Assembly: GCF_017377395.1 (NCBI RefSeq)
Contig: NZ_CP061800.1
Span: 930,001 to 994,000, forward strand
Direction: 5' to 3'
DNA length: 64,000 bases
Origin: Desulfonema magnum
GTDB taxonomy: Bacteria; Desulfobacterota; Desulfobacteria; Desulfobacterales; 4be13
Shown here: positions 55,842-64,000 of the stretch, piece after piece
Layout: the number at the start of each line of letters is the position of its first letter
Position numbering within the stretch: the first letter of the stretch is position 1
The notes under the pieces: generated by a model
Seen by the model: only the letters and a program-made list of their open reading frames with translations
Database searches by the model: none
Told to the model about the DNA's origin: nothing
Program-made: the position numbers and the translations under genes

Positions 55842-56861
55842 ATGACAGCATATTTCATCAGACGGCTTTTTTTAGTTATTCCGACGTTCTTCGGCATTAC
55901 GATTATGGTGTTCACCATCACCCGGTTTGTTCCCGGAGGGCCTATTGAGCGCATCATTGCCCAGGCACAGCAGATGCAGAACAGCATGGGGGGTAATTCC
56001 ATGGATCAGCAGAGTCAGCCACTTTCCGAAGATCAGATTGAAGAATTGAAAAAGTATTACGGCTTTGACAAACCCGTGCTTGTCAGCTATTTTCTCTGGC
56101 TGGGCAAAGTACTGAGGGGTGATCTGGGCGTATCCACCCGATATTATGATCCGGTGTGGAACATGATAAAAGAACGGATACCGATCTCTTTATATTTTGG
56201 GATGATATCCATGTTACTGGTCTATGGCGTGTGCATTCCTTTGGGGATTATAAAGGCGATTAAGCATAAGACTGCTTTTGATAACATATCATCGGTGATT
56301 GTGTTTATCGGTTATGCCATTCCCGGATGGGTTGTCGGCGTGCTGATGCTGGTGATGCTCGCGTCATACTGGGAACTATTTCCCCTTGGCGGCTTTGTCA
56401 GCGATGATTTTGAGGACTTCACACTGCTTCAGAAAGCTGGGGATATTATCTGGCACACTGTTTTGCCTCTGATTGCCTATATGGTCGGCTCGTTCACCGT
56501 GATGACGTTCCTGATGAAAAACACGCTCATGGACAACCTGGCATCGGATTATGTGCGCACGGCCATTGCAAAGGGGCTGCCTTTCAGAAAGGCCGTGTTC
56601 AGACATGCGCTCAGAAACAGCCTGATTCCCATTGCCACTCATTTTGGAAATAACATTTCTGTCATTCTTACGGGTTCATTTCTGATTGAGAAAGTGTTCA
56701 ATATTAACGGCATGGGGCTGCTGGGATATGAGTCCGTAGTGGAGCGGGATTATCCGGTAGTTATGGGAATATTGGTCATCTCCTCCCTGTTGCTGCTGAT
56801 CGGCAATATTCTTTCAGATATTTGTGTGGCGATTGTTGATCCGAGGGTGCAGTTTAGATGA
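55842..56861 (+). CDS. Peptide ABC transporter permease (DppB/YejB-like)
   Basis: 339 residues, six or so helices. It begins MTAYFIRRLFLVIPTFFGIT and contains RFVPGGPIERI, a 30-residue Gln/Met-rich periplasmic-side loop, and the EAA-type loop ASDYVRTAIAKGLPFRKAVF. It ends VAIVDPRVQFR. This is the inner-membrane permease of a dipeptide/oligopeptide or microcin C-type importer. Normally it is followed by a YejE-like permease and ATPases; here the next gene is destroyed. The heptad repeats at 55801-55835 sit just upstream. Confidence 0.9.
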   Translation: MTAYFIRRLFLVIPTFFGITIMVFTITRFVPGGPIERIIAQAQQMQNSMGGNSMDQQSQPLSEDQIEELKKYYGFDKPVLVSYFLWLGKVLRGDLGVSTRYYDPVWNMIKERIPISLYFGMISMLLVYGVCIPLGIIKAIKHKTAFDNISSVIVFIGYAIPGWVVGVLMLVMLASYWELFPLGGFVSDDFEDFTLLQKAGDIIWHTVLPLIAYMVGSFTVMTFLMKNTLMDNLASDYVRTAIAKGLPFRKAVFRHALRNSLIPIATHFGNNISVILTGSFLIEKVFNINGMGLLGYESVVERDYPVVMGILVISSLLLLIGNILSDICVAIVDPRVQFR

Positions 56862-56941
56862 TGCAGTTTTCAAATATAGGCAAGACAGGCAAAAACCAGA
56901 CAAACTCATTCCCAGGCTCCGCCTCTCTGGCATTAAGTTAA
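56858..56941 (+). pseudogene. Start of a second permease gene, truncated by a palindrome
   Basis: Two ATG codons overlap the permease stop (ATGATG around TGA). The frame reads MMQFSNIGKTGKNQTN, like the first residues of YejE-type permeases, and then enters the TTCCCAGGCTCCGCCTC inverted repeat and stops after 28 codons. The coupling and start suggest the original yejE-like gene was cut off by the repeat. Confidence 0.55.
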
Positions 56942-57042
56942 GCTTCCGGAGTGCGAAAATTATTTTTCTCACCCTTGCCGGAAACGCTTTTTGCCACTCC
57001 GGATGAATCTTAACTTAATGGCAGTGAGGCGGAGCCTGGGAA
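56909..57042. repeat. Large palindromic element (family I) truncating the permease operon
   Basis: Outer arms TTCCCAGGCTCCGCCTC and GAGGCGGAGCCTGGGAA, continued by CATTAAGTTAAG and CTTAACTTAATG. The core is bounded by CCGGAGTG and CACTCCGG, like the family M relatives, so one element may be nested in another. Confidence 0.88.
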
Positions 57043-57094
57043 CGCATACTCAGGGGGGCTTCTGCCTCGTGTCTCATCGTCAGACCGATGATTC

Positions 57095-57229
57095 TGTGAA
57101 GGCGGCCGCGGTCGTCGGCATCAGAGGCCTTCAGGAAATTCTTTTTAACGGTGTCCTAAGATTTACAAAAAGAAAAATGAGGCTGTTTAACAGTATTGAA
57201 GAGGCAAAGGATTGGCTTGTAAAAAAATA
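57095..57229 (+). pseudogene. C-terminal fragment of an STAS/SpoIIAA-like protein
   Basis: The frame DSVKAAAVVGIRGLQEILFN, then TKRKMRLFNSIEEAKDWLVK, matches the end of small STAS/SpoIIAA-like or related proteins (VGVxGLxKILxN, FDTxEEAKDWL). Upstream codons in the same frame are repeat-derived, with no good start. It is the C-terminal remainder of a gene cut by the family I element. Nothing is seen between it and 57386, where a partial family H end (57252-57270) lies. Confidence 0.65.
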
Positions 57230-57385
57230 GGAATCTAACTAAATAAAATCGCTGATTATAACGGAGTTAGAGAAGGAGACAACCCCCTTAAATTCCATTT
57301 CGTTGTCAGCAAATATCTGATTGGTTGTATGGGACGGATATGCGAAAACAGTTTATGTTTGGCAGTTCGGATTTTTAATCCGGGG

Positions 57386-59590
57386 CTAAAAGCCGTTAAA
57401 CTCATCCTCGGCAGCTTTACTCAGACCAGTTTTATGGTCTGTGGAATCACTGGTTGCTTTCCCGACCTCCGAGCCTGTCTCTTTTCCGATCCTGCCTTCT
57501 GCCTCGGCTCTTGCCATGATGGCTCTGATTTTTTCAATTTCTTCAGGCAGGAAATCTGTTTCAGAGACTGTCTCTAAACTCGTCCGACTGAAATCATCTT
57601 TCATTCTGAAGTACCCGATCTTATCCTGAATCTGTTCCGTCTGAGAGGTCATTTCCTGTGCGTTGGCGGCCAGCGACTCGGCAGTTTCAGCCAGTTCTTC
57701 AGATGCCTGAACATTCTGCTGAATTCCCTGATCCAAATATTGGATTGATTCGCTGATCTGCCCGGCTCCCAAACTTTGTTCATTGCATGCCGAACTGATT
57801 TCCTGCACCAGTTCCGAGGTTCTCTGAATATCCGGAACAATTTTGGAAAGCATGTCACCGGCTTTTTCCGCTATTTTAACACTGAAGCCCGACAGTTCGC
57901 CGATCTCACCCGCGGCTTTCTTGCTCTGTTCTGCCAGCTTGCGAACTTCGGATGCCACCACTGCGAACCCCCTGCCCTGTTCACCGGCCCGGGCCGCCTC
58001 AATTGCCGCATTAAGCGCCAGCAAATCCGTCCGTGCGGCAATCTCTTCGATAATTGCGATCTTCTCTGTTATCTCCCGCATTGCTTTCACTGTTTCAAGT
58101 ACGGCCTTGCCTCCTTCGCGGGCATCCTCGGCAGATTTCAATGCAATCTTTTCGGTCTGCATGGCATTGTTCGCATTTTGCCTGATATTTGAAACCATTT
58201 CCTCCGTGGAACTCGACACCTCCTCCGCCGAAGCAGCCTGCTCTGATGTACCCTGTGATATCTGCCGGGTGACTGACGCAAACTTGTCTGCTGATGATTT
58301 TACATTGTCCGTCATGGATTTTACATTGTCCACGGTTTTCTTCACATTGGTCAGGGTATCTTTAAGGTTTGATACCATGTTTTTCATAGCCCCTGACAAC
58401 TGGCCGATCTCATCCTTCCCGTGTACCTCAATATCCTGTGTCAGATTTCCTTCGGCAATGGCGTTGGCGATGCTGACAACTTTTGAAATCGGTCCGGCAA
58501 TTCTTGTGGCAATAAACAATGAAACAATAACAAAAATAACAAGAGATAGCAGGCCGATACCAAGAATCCGAAGTTGAAGATTTCTTTTTGACTTCATACT
58601 GTAAGAAAAAATTCTCTGTCCGATTCCGATGAGTTGCTGTTCGGGCATAGCAACACAGATGATACCGATTTTCTCGCCTTCGGAGCTTGTAATAGCAGAA
58701 CACACGGTAAAATAATTTTTGTCTGCAAGTGTCAGGGACATGTTTTTGGGTTTGTCAGCCTCATAGACCTGTTTCAGTATTTCCGCGCTTATCCGAAGTT
58801 CCCCGGAAACAGCATTTTCTTCCTTTTTGCCGCTGAATCCTACATGAACAATCGGAACTGCCCCCAGACAGATTGCGGAGGCCAGCCCAGCGGTATCATA
58901 AAACTTTTTTAAAGGTTCCTTGTAATTATTCAGAATTTTTCCTATAATCAGGATGGCAATCGGATCATTGAAATCATCCCTGATAATTTTTGCAGATGCA
59001 AAGCTTATGAAATCATTACCTGTGAAATTCCTGTCTGTCAGTTTGAAAGCTTTTATAAAATCAGCGTCATGCTTTGTAACAGTGTGCAGGTTATGTTCTT
59101 TATTTTCCGAGCCGCTTCTGAGACTCTCCCGGACTCTTTTCCCGAGCTGCCAGGACTGATAAAACCCATTCAGCCAGTCCGTATCAACATTATCATTAAT
59201 ATCAGACGGAGAAGAGGCAAGATGGTGTTCCCTGAGATCAAACAGCGCTGCAAAATCCAGTTTATCACTATGGGCTCTGAAATCATCAAGGATACCGGTT
59301 AAGGCGTTGACCTGATAGGCTTCTATGTTTGCCACCAGCCCGGGATGACGGGAAATTTCTGTTGCTATAAGCCCGAGGTCTTCCATGATTTGGCTGAGTG
59401 TCTGTTTAAATAAACGATGATAGCCGACAAGATTTTTTTTTGCCATGGCTTTCAGGTCATGAGAAAGTATTTCCGACTGCTTCCCGATGGTTGTGCTCAG
59501 TTCCGAGGATATCAGCATTCCCAGTGCCATAATGATAATTGCAGCCGTTATGCAGAAACTTGAAAGTATCTTGTATTTTATGCTTTTCAT
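57386..59590 (-). CDS. Methyl-accepting chemotaxis protein with large sensor domain
   Basis: 734 residues. Helix 1 is at residues about 8-28. The extracytoplasmic region of about 300 residues contains [17 protein letters not shown] and [13 protein letters not shown]. Helix 2 ([20 protein letters not shown]) is followed by a HAMP domain ([36 protein letters not shown]). The signalling tip has [20 protein letters not shown] and [20 protein letters not shown]. It likely reports an unknown ligand to the CheA array. AGGTAATCG lies before the ATG. No chemotaxis genes are adjacent. Confidence 0.95.
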   Translation of the reverse strand: MKSIKYKILSSFCITAAIIIMALGMLISSELSTTIGKQSEILSHDLKAMAKKNLVGYHRLFKQTLSQIMEDLGLIATEISRHPGLVANIEAYQVNALTGILDDFRAHSDKLDFAALFDLREHHLASSPSDINDNVDTDWLNGFYQSWQLGKRVRESLRSGSENKEHNLHTVTKHDADFIKAFKLTDRNFTGNDFISFASAKIIRDDFNDPIAILIIGKILNNYKEPLKKFYDTAGLASAICLGAVPIVHVGFSGKKEENAVSGELRISAEILKQVYEADKPKNMSLTLADKNYFTVCSAITSSEGEKIGIICVAMPEQQLIGIGQRIFSYSMKSKRNLQLRILGIGLLSLVIFVIVSLFIATRIAGPISKVVSIANAIAEGNLTQDIEVHGKDEIGQLSGAMKNMVSNLKDTLTNVKKTVDNVKSMTDNVKSSADKFASVTRQISQGTSEQAASAEEVSSSTEEMVSNIRQNANNAMQTEKIALKSAEDAREGGKAVLETVKAMREITEKIAIIEEIAARTDLLALNAAIEAARAGEQGRGFAVVASEVRKLAEQSKKAAGEIGELSGFSVKIAEKAGDMLSKIVPDIQRTSELVQEISSACNEQSLGAGQISESIQYLDQGIQQNVQASEELAETAESLAANAQEMTSQTEQIQDKIGYFRMKDDFSRTSLETVSETDFLPEEIEKIRAIMARAEAEGRIGKETGSEVGKATSDSTDHKTGLSKAAEDEFNGF

Positions 59591-59624
59591 AACGATTACC
59601 TATCTGTTCTGATTTGAAAGATTG

Positions 59625-59718
59625 AACTCGATGATCAAGTTTTTTTCTGTCATTCCTGCTTTATCGGGAATGACAGGCTTTTTGTCCGAGTCAGGTCAGA
59701 AAACCTGATCATCGAGTT
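59625..59718. repeat. Inverted-repeat element (family F, copy 3)
   Basis: Ends AACTCGATGATCAAGTTTTT and AAACCTGATCATCGAGTT. TGTCATTCCTGC and GGGAATGACAG form an inner hairpin. Confidence 0.9.
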
Positions 59719-59739
59719 GAAAGAATCATGGCTCCGGGG

Positions 59740-59932
59740 GGCCTGCGCCTCATATGCATCAGGCTAAGAATGCGGGACGGCTGCCGGACGGGGTTTGCAA
59801 CCCCGTCCGAAACGTTTGCGGGCGGCGATCCGGAAAATATTCCGGACGGGGTTGCAAACCCCGTCCGGCAAAATCAGAGTTAATAAAAACAGTAGGTTGT
59901 AATCTTAGCCTGATGCATATGGGCCTGCGCCT
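59740..59932. repeat. MITE-like composite with family C arms and an 11-bp flanking repeat
   Basis: The element 59751-59921 starts CATATGCATCAGGCTAAGA and ends TCTTAGCCTGATGCATATG, a 19-bp perfect inverted repeat. Inside is the family C pair (59781-59870). It is flanked by GGCCTGCGCCT at 59740-59750 and 59922-59932, an 11-bp candidate target duplication, which argues that it moved as a unit. No gene lies in the surrounding gap up to 60281. Confidence 0.88.
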
Positions 59933-60216
59933 GTCCCTGAAGCGGCACTGTCATTGGGTTAAGTAAGAAATCTTTTAAATGAAGATTTAACTTCGGATAG
60001 TTATGTCTGTTTTTAAGTGTGTCAGCCTCTTTAGGCTATCTCTAAAAATAAATAACTCGGATCAGAGTGTCATCCCGGAAAATTATTTATGCGGGTCGGT
60101 TCAGCTCTGTTGTGAATGCCGGACAGATTCCGGCTTATGTCAGTTCAGGTCTGAGACCTGAACCAAGTACCACCAGTACTCAACCCAATTAATTCTGAGA
60201 GGTAAGCAGAACATCA

Positions 60217-60247
60217 GACCTCCGAGATTTTCGAAACCTCGGAGGTC
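60217..60247. repeat. 31-bp palindrome (family B)
   Basis: GACCTCCGAGATTTTCGAAA plus complement arms. Same size and loop as 53612-53642 and 1242-1272; AT to CG changes are compensated. Confidence 0.88.
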
Positions 60248-60281
60248 TTTACCTGTCAAAATTTATTGGGTCGTGTATTAT

Positions 60282-61073
60282 CTAAAAAGGGATTCCGCCC
60301 GCACTTCTGATTATATCGTGTGCTGACACAGAAGTGACAAACTCCGTGAATTTTCTGATATTGCCGGTATTATTCTTTTCCATGAACACGAGTGCGCTCG
60401 TAACAAAATAAGGATAGTCCGGATCACTCGGGCTTTTCCCCTCACTCATCAGGACATCCGCATTTGCATCCTTCACAACATCATAAGCCCCGAAGCCTAT
60501 TGTACCGCTCTTTGATTCCACAACAGATAAGGTTTCAGGGGTGCTGTAGGTTGTTTTTGATTTGGAGGTTATCGTAATGTCTTTGAAACCTGGAAATGAT
60601 TTCAGCAACAGCTTACGACTGCTGCTGCTTTTTTGCCGGATGACAACCCTTATCCTGACATCTCTGCCACCGACTTCTTTCCAGTTCGTAATTTTGCCGC
60701 TATAGATATCAAGTATATGCTGAATTGAAATATCTCTGATGCCGGCCGCTTTGTTCACAAAAAAAACGACCGGTATTTTTGCAACAGGAACATATGTGAG
60801 CTTATAAGTCTTTTCACTCTTTTTGATTTTTCTTGCGACACGTCCCAAGATATTTCTGCCTGAACCGACAGCCTTTATCCCGCCTCCGGAACCGATACTC
60901 GGGGGGACAATTACTGTAACGCCCGGGGTAGTCTGGCTGAAAGCCGTGCCGAGCGAGCTGATAACTGTTGTACCGATCCCCGACCCGACTATGGTAATTT
61001 CTTCCGCCATAACCGGACAGGAAATCCCCATGACAATAGCCAGAAGTACGATTACAATGGATGTTTTCTTCAT
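60282..61073 (-). CDS. PstS-like substrate-binding protein
   Basis: 263 residues with a signal peptide (MKKTSIVIVLLAIVMGISCPVMA). The phosphate-binding-like fold has ITIVGSGIGTTVISSL, PSIGSGGGIKAVGSG, YVPVAKIPVVFFVNKAAG, the hinge IYSGKITNWKEVGG and RQKSSSSRKLLLKSF. The family feeds phosphate or tungstate/other anions to an ABC transporter; related proteins also serve as sensors. No transporter genes lie next to it, so the ligand and role are open. AAAGGAG precedes the ATG. Confidence 0.9.
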   Translation of the reverse strand: MKKTSIVIVLLAIVMGISCPVMAEEITIVGSGIGTTVISSLGTAFSQTTPGVTVIVPPSIGSGGGIKAVGSGRNILGRVARKIKKSEKTYKLTYVPVAKIPVVFFVNKAAGIRDISIQHILDIYSGKITNWKEVGGRDVRIRVVIRQKSSSSRKLLLKSFPGFKDITITSKSKTTYSTPETLSVVESKSGTIGFGAYDVVKDANADVLMSEGKSPSDPDYPYFVTSALVFMEKNNTGNIRKFTEFVTSVSAHDIIRSAGGIPF

Positions 61074-61200
61074 TTTTACTCCTTTCTGTTTTTAGTTTAA
61101 AGCGGGGGGTCTGAATTTGGCTATAACTTGATTATTGATTGAGAAATTTGGGAAACCTCGCGAATATCTTATCTGAAAATTTATGATCAGGTATTTTCAC

Positions 61201-61349
61201 CAGATCGAAAAGTTTCCGGGCTGTCACAGTGCGGAGACGACGGACAGGGGAGAATCCCGGGTTTTTCCGGCAGAAGAGGCACTTCATCCGGGGAAAAAAG
61301 CCGGAGTTCCTCGCTCTCCCGCCCACAAGTCCGGAAACTTTTCGATCTG
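61201..61349. repeat. MITE-like element (family D, copy 3)
   Basis: 149 bp, ends CAGATCGAAAAGTTTCCGG and CCGGAAACTTTTCGATCTG, 19-bp perfect inverted repeat. The interior is GC-rich with ATCCCGGGTTTTTCCGG and GGGAAAAAAGCCGG. It is one of three copies in the window. The gap 61074-61402 has no gene. Confidence 0.92.
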
Positions 61350-61402
61350 CTGACTTTAGTTTCCATTCTTCACTGAAATTACAGATGAACTGAACATGAA
61401 AG

Positions 61403-62152
61403 TCAGGCTGGCATTTCTTTTAATTCTTTTTTAGCAATTGCAATCCACTTTTTCTGAACCTTTTTGTAATATTTGGGAGACAGCCTTGCATTCTTTACAA
61501 TTTCCCTGAAAATATGCTCCGCATCTCCGGGCTTTCCCAGTTTCTTTAACAAAAGCGCATATCGGCACCGGGCTTCTTCTCCGGAAAACCGTTTTACAAG
61601 CAGATCGTATTCTTTTAAAGCCCCGTCTGTGTCTCCTGATTCTTCAAGCGTCCTTGCCAACAAAAGATCAAATTCCTGGGACTGGTTCTCCCCTCTCATT
61701 TCTTTAAGCTTGTAAAGATACTTTTTCGCTTCTTCGAAATTTCCCTTAAAAAAATAGGCACAGGACAATCCTTCCCAAATATAAGGATCATTTTCGTACA
61801 AACCTTCCAAACAGCTTTTATAGAGCGAGATGGCTTCGTCAAAAAATCCTGCGTTGATATAACCTTCTGCAAGCAATTTTCTGTTTTTGATACTGTCTGA
61901 AATTTCCAACTGCTCTTTAAGACGGCGTAATTCCCTGCCAGGGTCTGCAATGTTTACAATCTTGGAACCGGCTTTTCTGGCTGCGGGGTTATGCTGAAGT
62001 TCGGGGAGAAATTCCACAAAAAAATAAACCAGACATCCAACCCCCGGAAAGATGATAATGATATAAACCCAGAACCGGTCACGGCCTGTTTTAAGCGCGT
62101 GAACCACAAAATACACCTGAAATAACAAACTTAAGACTCCTAATAACGGCAT
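61403..62152 (-). CDS. TPR protein with N-terminal membrane segment
   Basis: About 249 residues from the ATG at 62152 (GGGAGAG nine bases upstream; a GTG at 62161 is possible). Two hydrophobic stretches, LLGVLSLLFQVYFVVHAL and FWVYIIIIFPGVGCLVYFFV, resemble a PLDc_N-type membrane anchor. Four or more TPR-like repeats follow (AEGYINAGFFDEAISLYKSC, WEGLSCAYFFKGNFEEAKKY, LLARTLEESGDTDGALKEYD, YALLLKKLGKPGDAEHIFRE). It is probably a scaffold at the inner membrane. It lies 36 bp after the DUF4846 gene. Confidence 0.88.
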   Translation of the reverse strand: MPLLGVLSLLFQVYFVVHALKTGRDRFWVYIIIIFPGVGCLVYFFVEFLPELQHNPAARKAGSKIVNIADPGRELRRLKEQLEISDSIKNRKLLAEGYINAGFFDEAISLYKSCLEGLYENDPYIWEGLSCAYFFKGNFEEAKKYLYKLKEMRGENQSQEFDLLLARTLEESGDTDGALKEYDLLVKRFSGEEARCRYALLLKKLGKPGDAEHIFREIVKNARLSPKYYKKVQKKWIAIAKKELKEMPA

Positions 62153-62187
62153 ATGACACACTCTCCCAGTTTTTCGGAACAGATTTT

Positions 62188-63033
62188 CTATGGAAACCTT
62201 TTTAGCTGGTTCCTTTCAAATGTCCATTCCGGCGTATAAAGTTTTTGTCCGAAATTTATTTTATACCAGGGATTCCGTCCCTGATTTACCGGATTTTTTA
62301 AAATGTGTATATCCTGAGCAGGCATATAACTTTGTGCCAGCAGAAACAGCTTCTTTCCTGTTGCCTTATTCACCGCCATATCAACAACAATGACAGCATG
62401 TCCGGGAAATCCGCCTTCTATGAAAACATCACCTGGTTTCATGTTATTAACATTTTTAACGGGTTGTAATTCTTTACTCAGTGAATGGGTTCCCGCATAC
62501 AGAAATACAGTATCAAGATATTTTCTGAATTTGGCATAAGAAGCGTTGTATGCTTGGGAACGATGCCATCTGACTTTGTTGCCTTTTACCACGGGACGAT
62601 ACCCTTCTGTCCATTTTCCGAAGGATGCCTCATCACCGCTTGTAAAATTAAAGTGAATCGCCTTATAATTCCCCATTGAATAAAAATATTCCGCCCTGAG
62701 TCGGATAACAGCATCCGCACATTGTTGCAGGTCTTTGTTCCCCACATCTATGTCAATGACAGCAACATGCACTTCCTGGTCGGATTTTTTTTGTCCGTTG
62801 AAAAGATAAACAGGATGGTTGCCGTTTTTTACAGGCAAATGACGAAGCCAGGATTCAAAAGATCCCGGGGAGACAGCGGTCCTTTGATATCCTTCCGGAA
62901 CCGGTATCTGATTGATAATGGCGCTGGCCCGGTCATATTTGTTTAACCATAAATATGTTTCCGAAGCCAACACCGCTGAAACAGGTGTGATAATGGCGAA
63001 CAGAAATGCCAAGATGTTTGATCTGAAAGTCAC
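62188..63033 (-). CDS. DUF4846 family protein
   Basis: 281 residues. The start is a GTG (MTFRSN as read). A signal-peptide-like LAFLFAIITPVSAVLA is followed by the family core: IPVPEGYQRTAVSPGSFESW, LQQCADAVIRLRAEYFYSMG, then GGFPGHAVIVVDMAVN and LLAQSYMPAQDIHILKNP. The function of DUF4846 is unknown; the C-terminal part looks like a cysteine- or histidine-hydrolase fold but without a clear Cys. It is likely periplasmic or attached to the cell envelope. The neighbouring TPR gene is on the same strand. Confidence 0.88.
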   Translation of the reverse strand: MTFRSNILAFLFAIITPVSAVLASETYLWLNKYDRASAIINQIPVPEGYQRTAVSPGSFESWLRHLPVKNGNHPVYLFNGQKKSDQEVHVAVIDIDVGNKDLQQCADAVIRLRAEYFYSMGNYKAIHFNFTSGDEASFGKWTEGYRPVVKGNKVRWHRSQAYNASYAKFRKYLDTVFLYAGTHSLSKELQPVKNVNNMKPGDVFIEGGFPGHAVIVVDMAVNKATGKKLFLLAQSYMPAQDIHILKNPVNQGRNPWYKINFGQKLYTPEWTFERNQLKRFP

Positions 63034-63138
63034 AAGTGCTTATCGTCAGGTCTTTGGCCGAGTTGAATTGAATTGCATATCATTAATAGCTGAAACAATG
63101 GTTTTGAATGACTTGCTTTACCGTGAAAATACATTTTG

Positions 63139-63201
63139 AAAAGCCGGGTTTTTTATCTGAGAATATTTTCATAACCAGGGGGGCGAAAAACCCGGCTTTT
63201 T
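63139..63201. terminator. Long hairpin between carA and the DUF4846 gene
   Basis: GAAAAGCCGGGTTTTT and GAAAAACCCGGCTTTTTC pair around a 30-bp loop. It may end minus-strand transcription from carA, though the T-run is short. It also resembles the interior of family D. The rest of 63034-63569 shows no gene. Confidence 0.55.
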
Positions 63202-63569
63202 CATAAGCGTTTATTCATTGTTTAACTATTCTCATTCTTGACGCATTTATTTATGGCATAAATTGAATAAAGTTGCAAAATGTTTTTTACAGGATGAGGA
63301 AAAATCGGGGAAATGCCTGCTGAACGCTGTGAAAGGGAGTCATTGTCTGAAGGATTAAAAGCCTTACAGAACGGGGACGAATCAGGGAAATCCCTGAATC
63401 AAATCTGTTTGGCAAGGTCGGATTTCAGGAATTTGATTAGCAGAGCGTAGCCTTGTTGGGAAAACAGATAAATGTATTTTGAGGCGTTCATGGCATCATG
63501 TTTGTAAAAATCAATAATAAAATCAAAGGGGTGCTGGCGGTGATCAGTCTCCGCCGCCAGACATACATC

Positions 63570-64000
63570 TTATTTCATCAAATTTGTAAATTCATCAAAC
63601 AGATAATTGGCATCATGGGGCCCGGGAGAGGCTTCAGGATGGTATTGCACCGCAAAAACAGGATATTTGCGGTGTCTGAATCCCTCCAGCGTGTTATCAT
63701 TCAGATTGATATGGGTGATCTCAAAATCCTTTTTGTCAAGGCTGTCCCTGTCCACTGCAAACCCGTGATTCTGAGAGGTAATTTCAATCTTTCCGGTTAA
63801 AAGGTTTTTTACCGGCTGATTGGCTCCCCGGTGTCCGAATTTCAATTTAAAGGTTTTCCCTCCCAGGGCAAGCCCCAATATCTGATGTCCGAGGCAAATC
63901 CCGAACATGGGACAGTATCCCAAAAGCGACTGAATGGTTTCAACCGCATAAGTGACAGGCTCGGGATCACCAGGGCCGTTTGAAAGAAAAATGCCATCCG
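63570..64000 (-). CDS. carA: Carbamoyl-phosphate synthase small subunit, C-terminal part (runs off the window)
   Basis: The frame is open from base 64000 down to 63570. The class I glutamine amidotransferase domain is visible: [20 protein letters not shown], the catalytic Cys in [15 protein letters not shown], and His and Glu in [22 protein letters not shown] and SQNHGFAVD are typical of CarA rather than of other amidotransferases. It hydrolyses glutamine to supply ammonia for carbamoyl phosphate in pyrimidine and arginine synthesis. The N-terminal half is outside the window. Confidence 0.95.
   Translation of the reverse strand, partial: DGIFLSNGPGDPEPVTYAVETIQSLLGYCPMFGICLGHQILGLALGGKTFKLKFGHRGANQPVKNLLTGKIEITSQNHGFAVDRDSLDKKDFEITHINLNDNTLEGFRHRKYPVFAVQYHPEASPGPHDANYLFDEFTNLMK

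Overview
The window looks like a chromosomal segment of a Desulfobacterota bacterium, perhaps Desulfonema-like. This is inferred from the gene mix: a large che cluster with cheX and several cheD genes, dockerin/cadherin proteins, RNase J, glycogen genes, toxin-antitoxin debris and many palindromic repeats. No rRNA, tRNA or CRISPR array was seen. Most genes are on the minus strand.

Layout. 1-6 kb: a probable minus-strand operon of rhomboid protease, Cys/Met PLP enzyme, class II lanthipeptide synthetase (LanM, CCG zinc-site type) and an S41-like protease cut by the window edge. 6-10 kb: a dockerin gene remnant, a stand-alone FtsK membrane domain, RNase J and PlsC. 10-12.8 kb: an unrecognised small-gene trio, a PIN toxin/antitoxin pair and an orphan gene. 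13-16 kb: topoisomerase III with three C-terminal zinc-finger-like repeats. 16.2-21 kb: a pRiA4b ORF-3-type gene split by an IS4-like element that is itself split by a second IS; both insertions can be undone exactly from their target duplications. 21-26.3 kb: an orphan DNA methyltransferase, then glgA-glgB. 26.5-36.1 kb: a chemotaxis cluster (cheA, frameshifted cheR, cheD, mcp, cheD with Cys replaced by Ser, cheY, cheX, cheB, cheD) without cheW. 36.5-42.6 kb: NlpC/P60 lipoprotein, a repeat-filled gap, a Ter-type HpcH/HpaI lyase and thiM-thiE-thiL. 43-47 kb: a truncated cadherin/dockerin protein, a HEPN gene pair, and BrnT and HigA-like remnants. 47-53.4 kb: a REC-PAS-HisKA-REC-GGDEF regulator and two flavoproteins. 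53.4-57.3 kb: a small helical protein, a decayed second methyltransferase copy and an orphan YejB-like permease. 57.3-64 kb: a second MCP, a PstS-like binding protein, a TPR protein, a DUF4846 protein and the C-terminus of carA.

The main theme is repeat-driven decay. At least ten families of short palindromic, MITE-like or tandem repeats fill the gaps. Several sit exactly at the broken ends of genes (dockerin remnant, cadherin protein, antitoxin, permease partner, STAS-like fragment), and one simple repeat appears inside glgB in frame. Housekeeping genes are otherwise intact, so the region mixes a conserved core with an active layer of repeats, IS elements and toxin-antitoxin debris.
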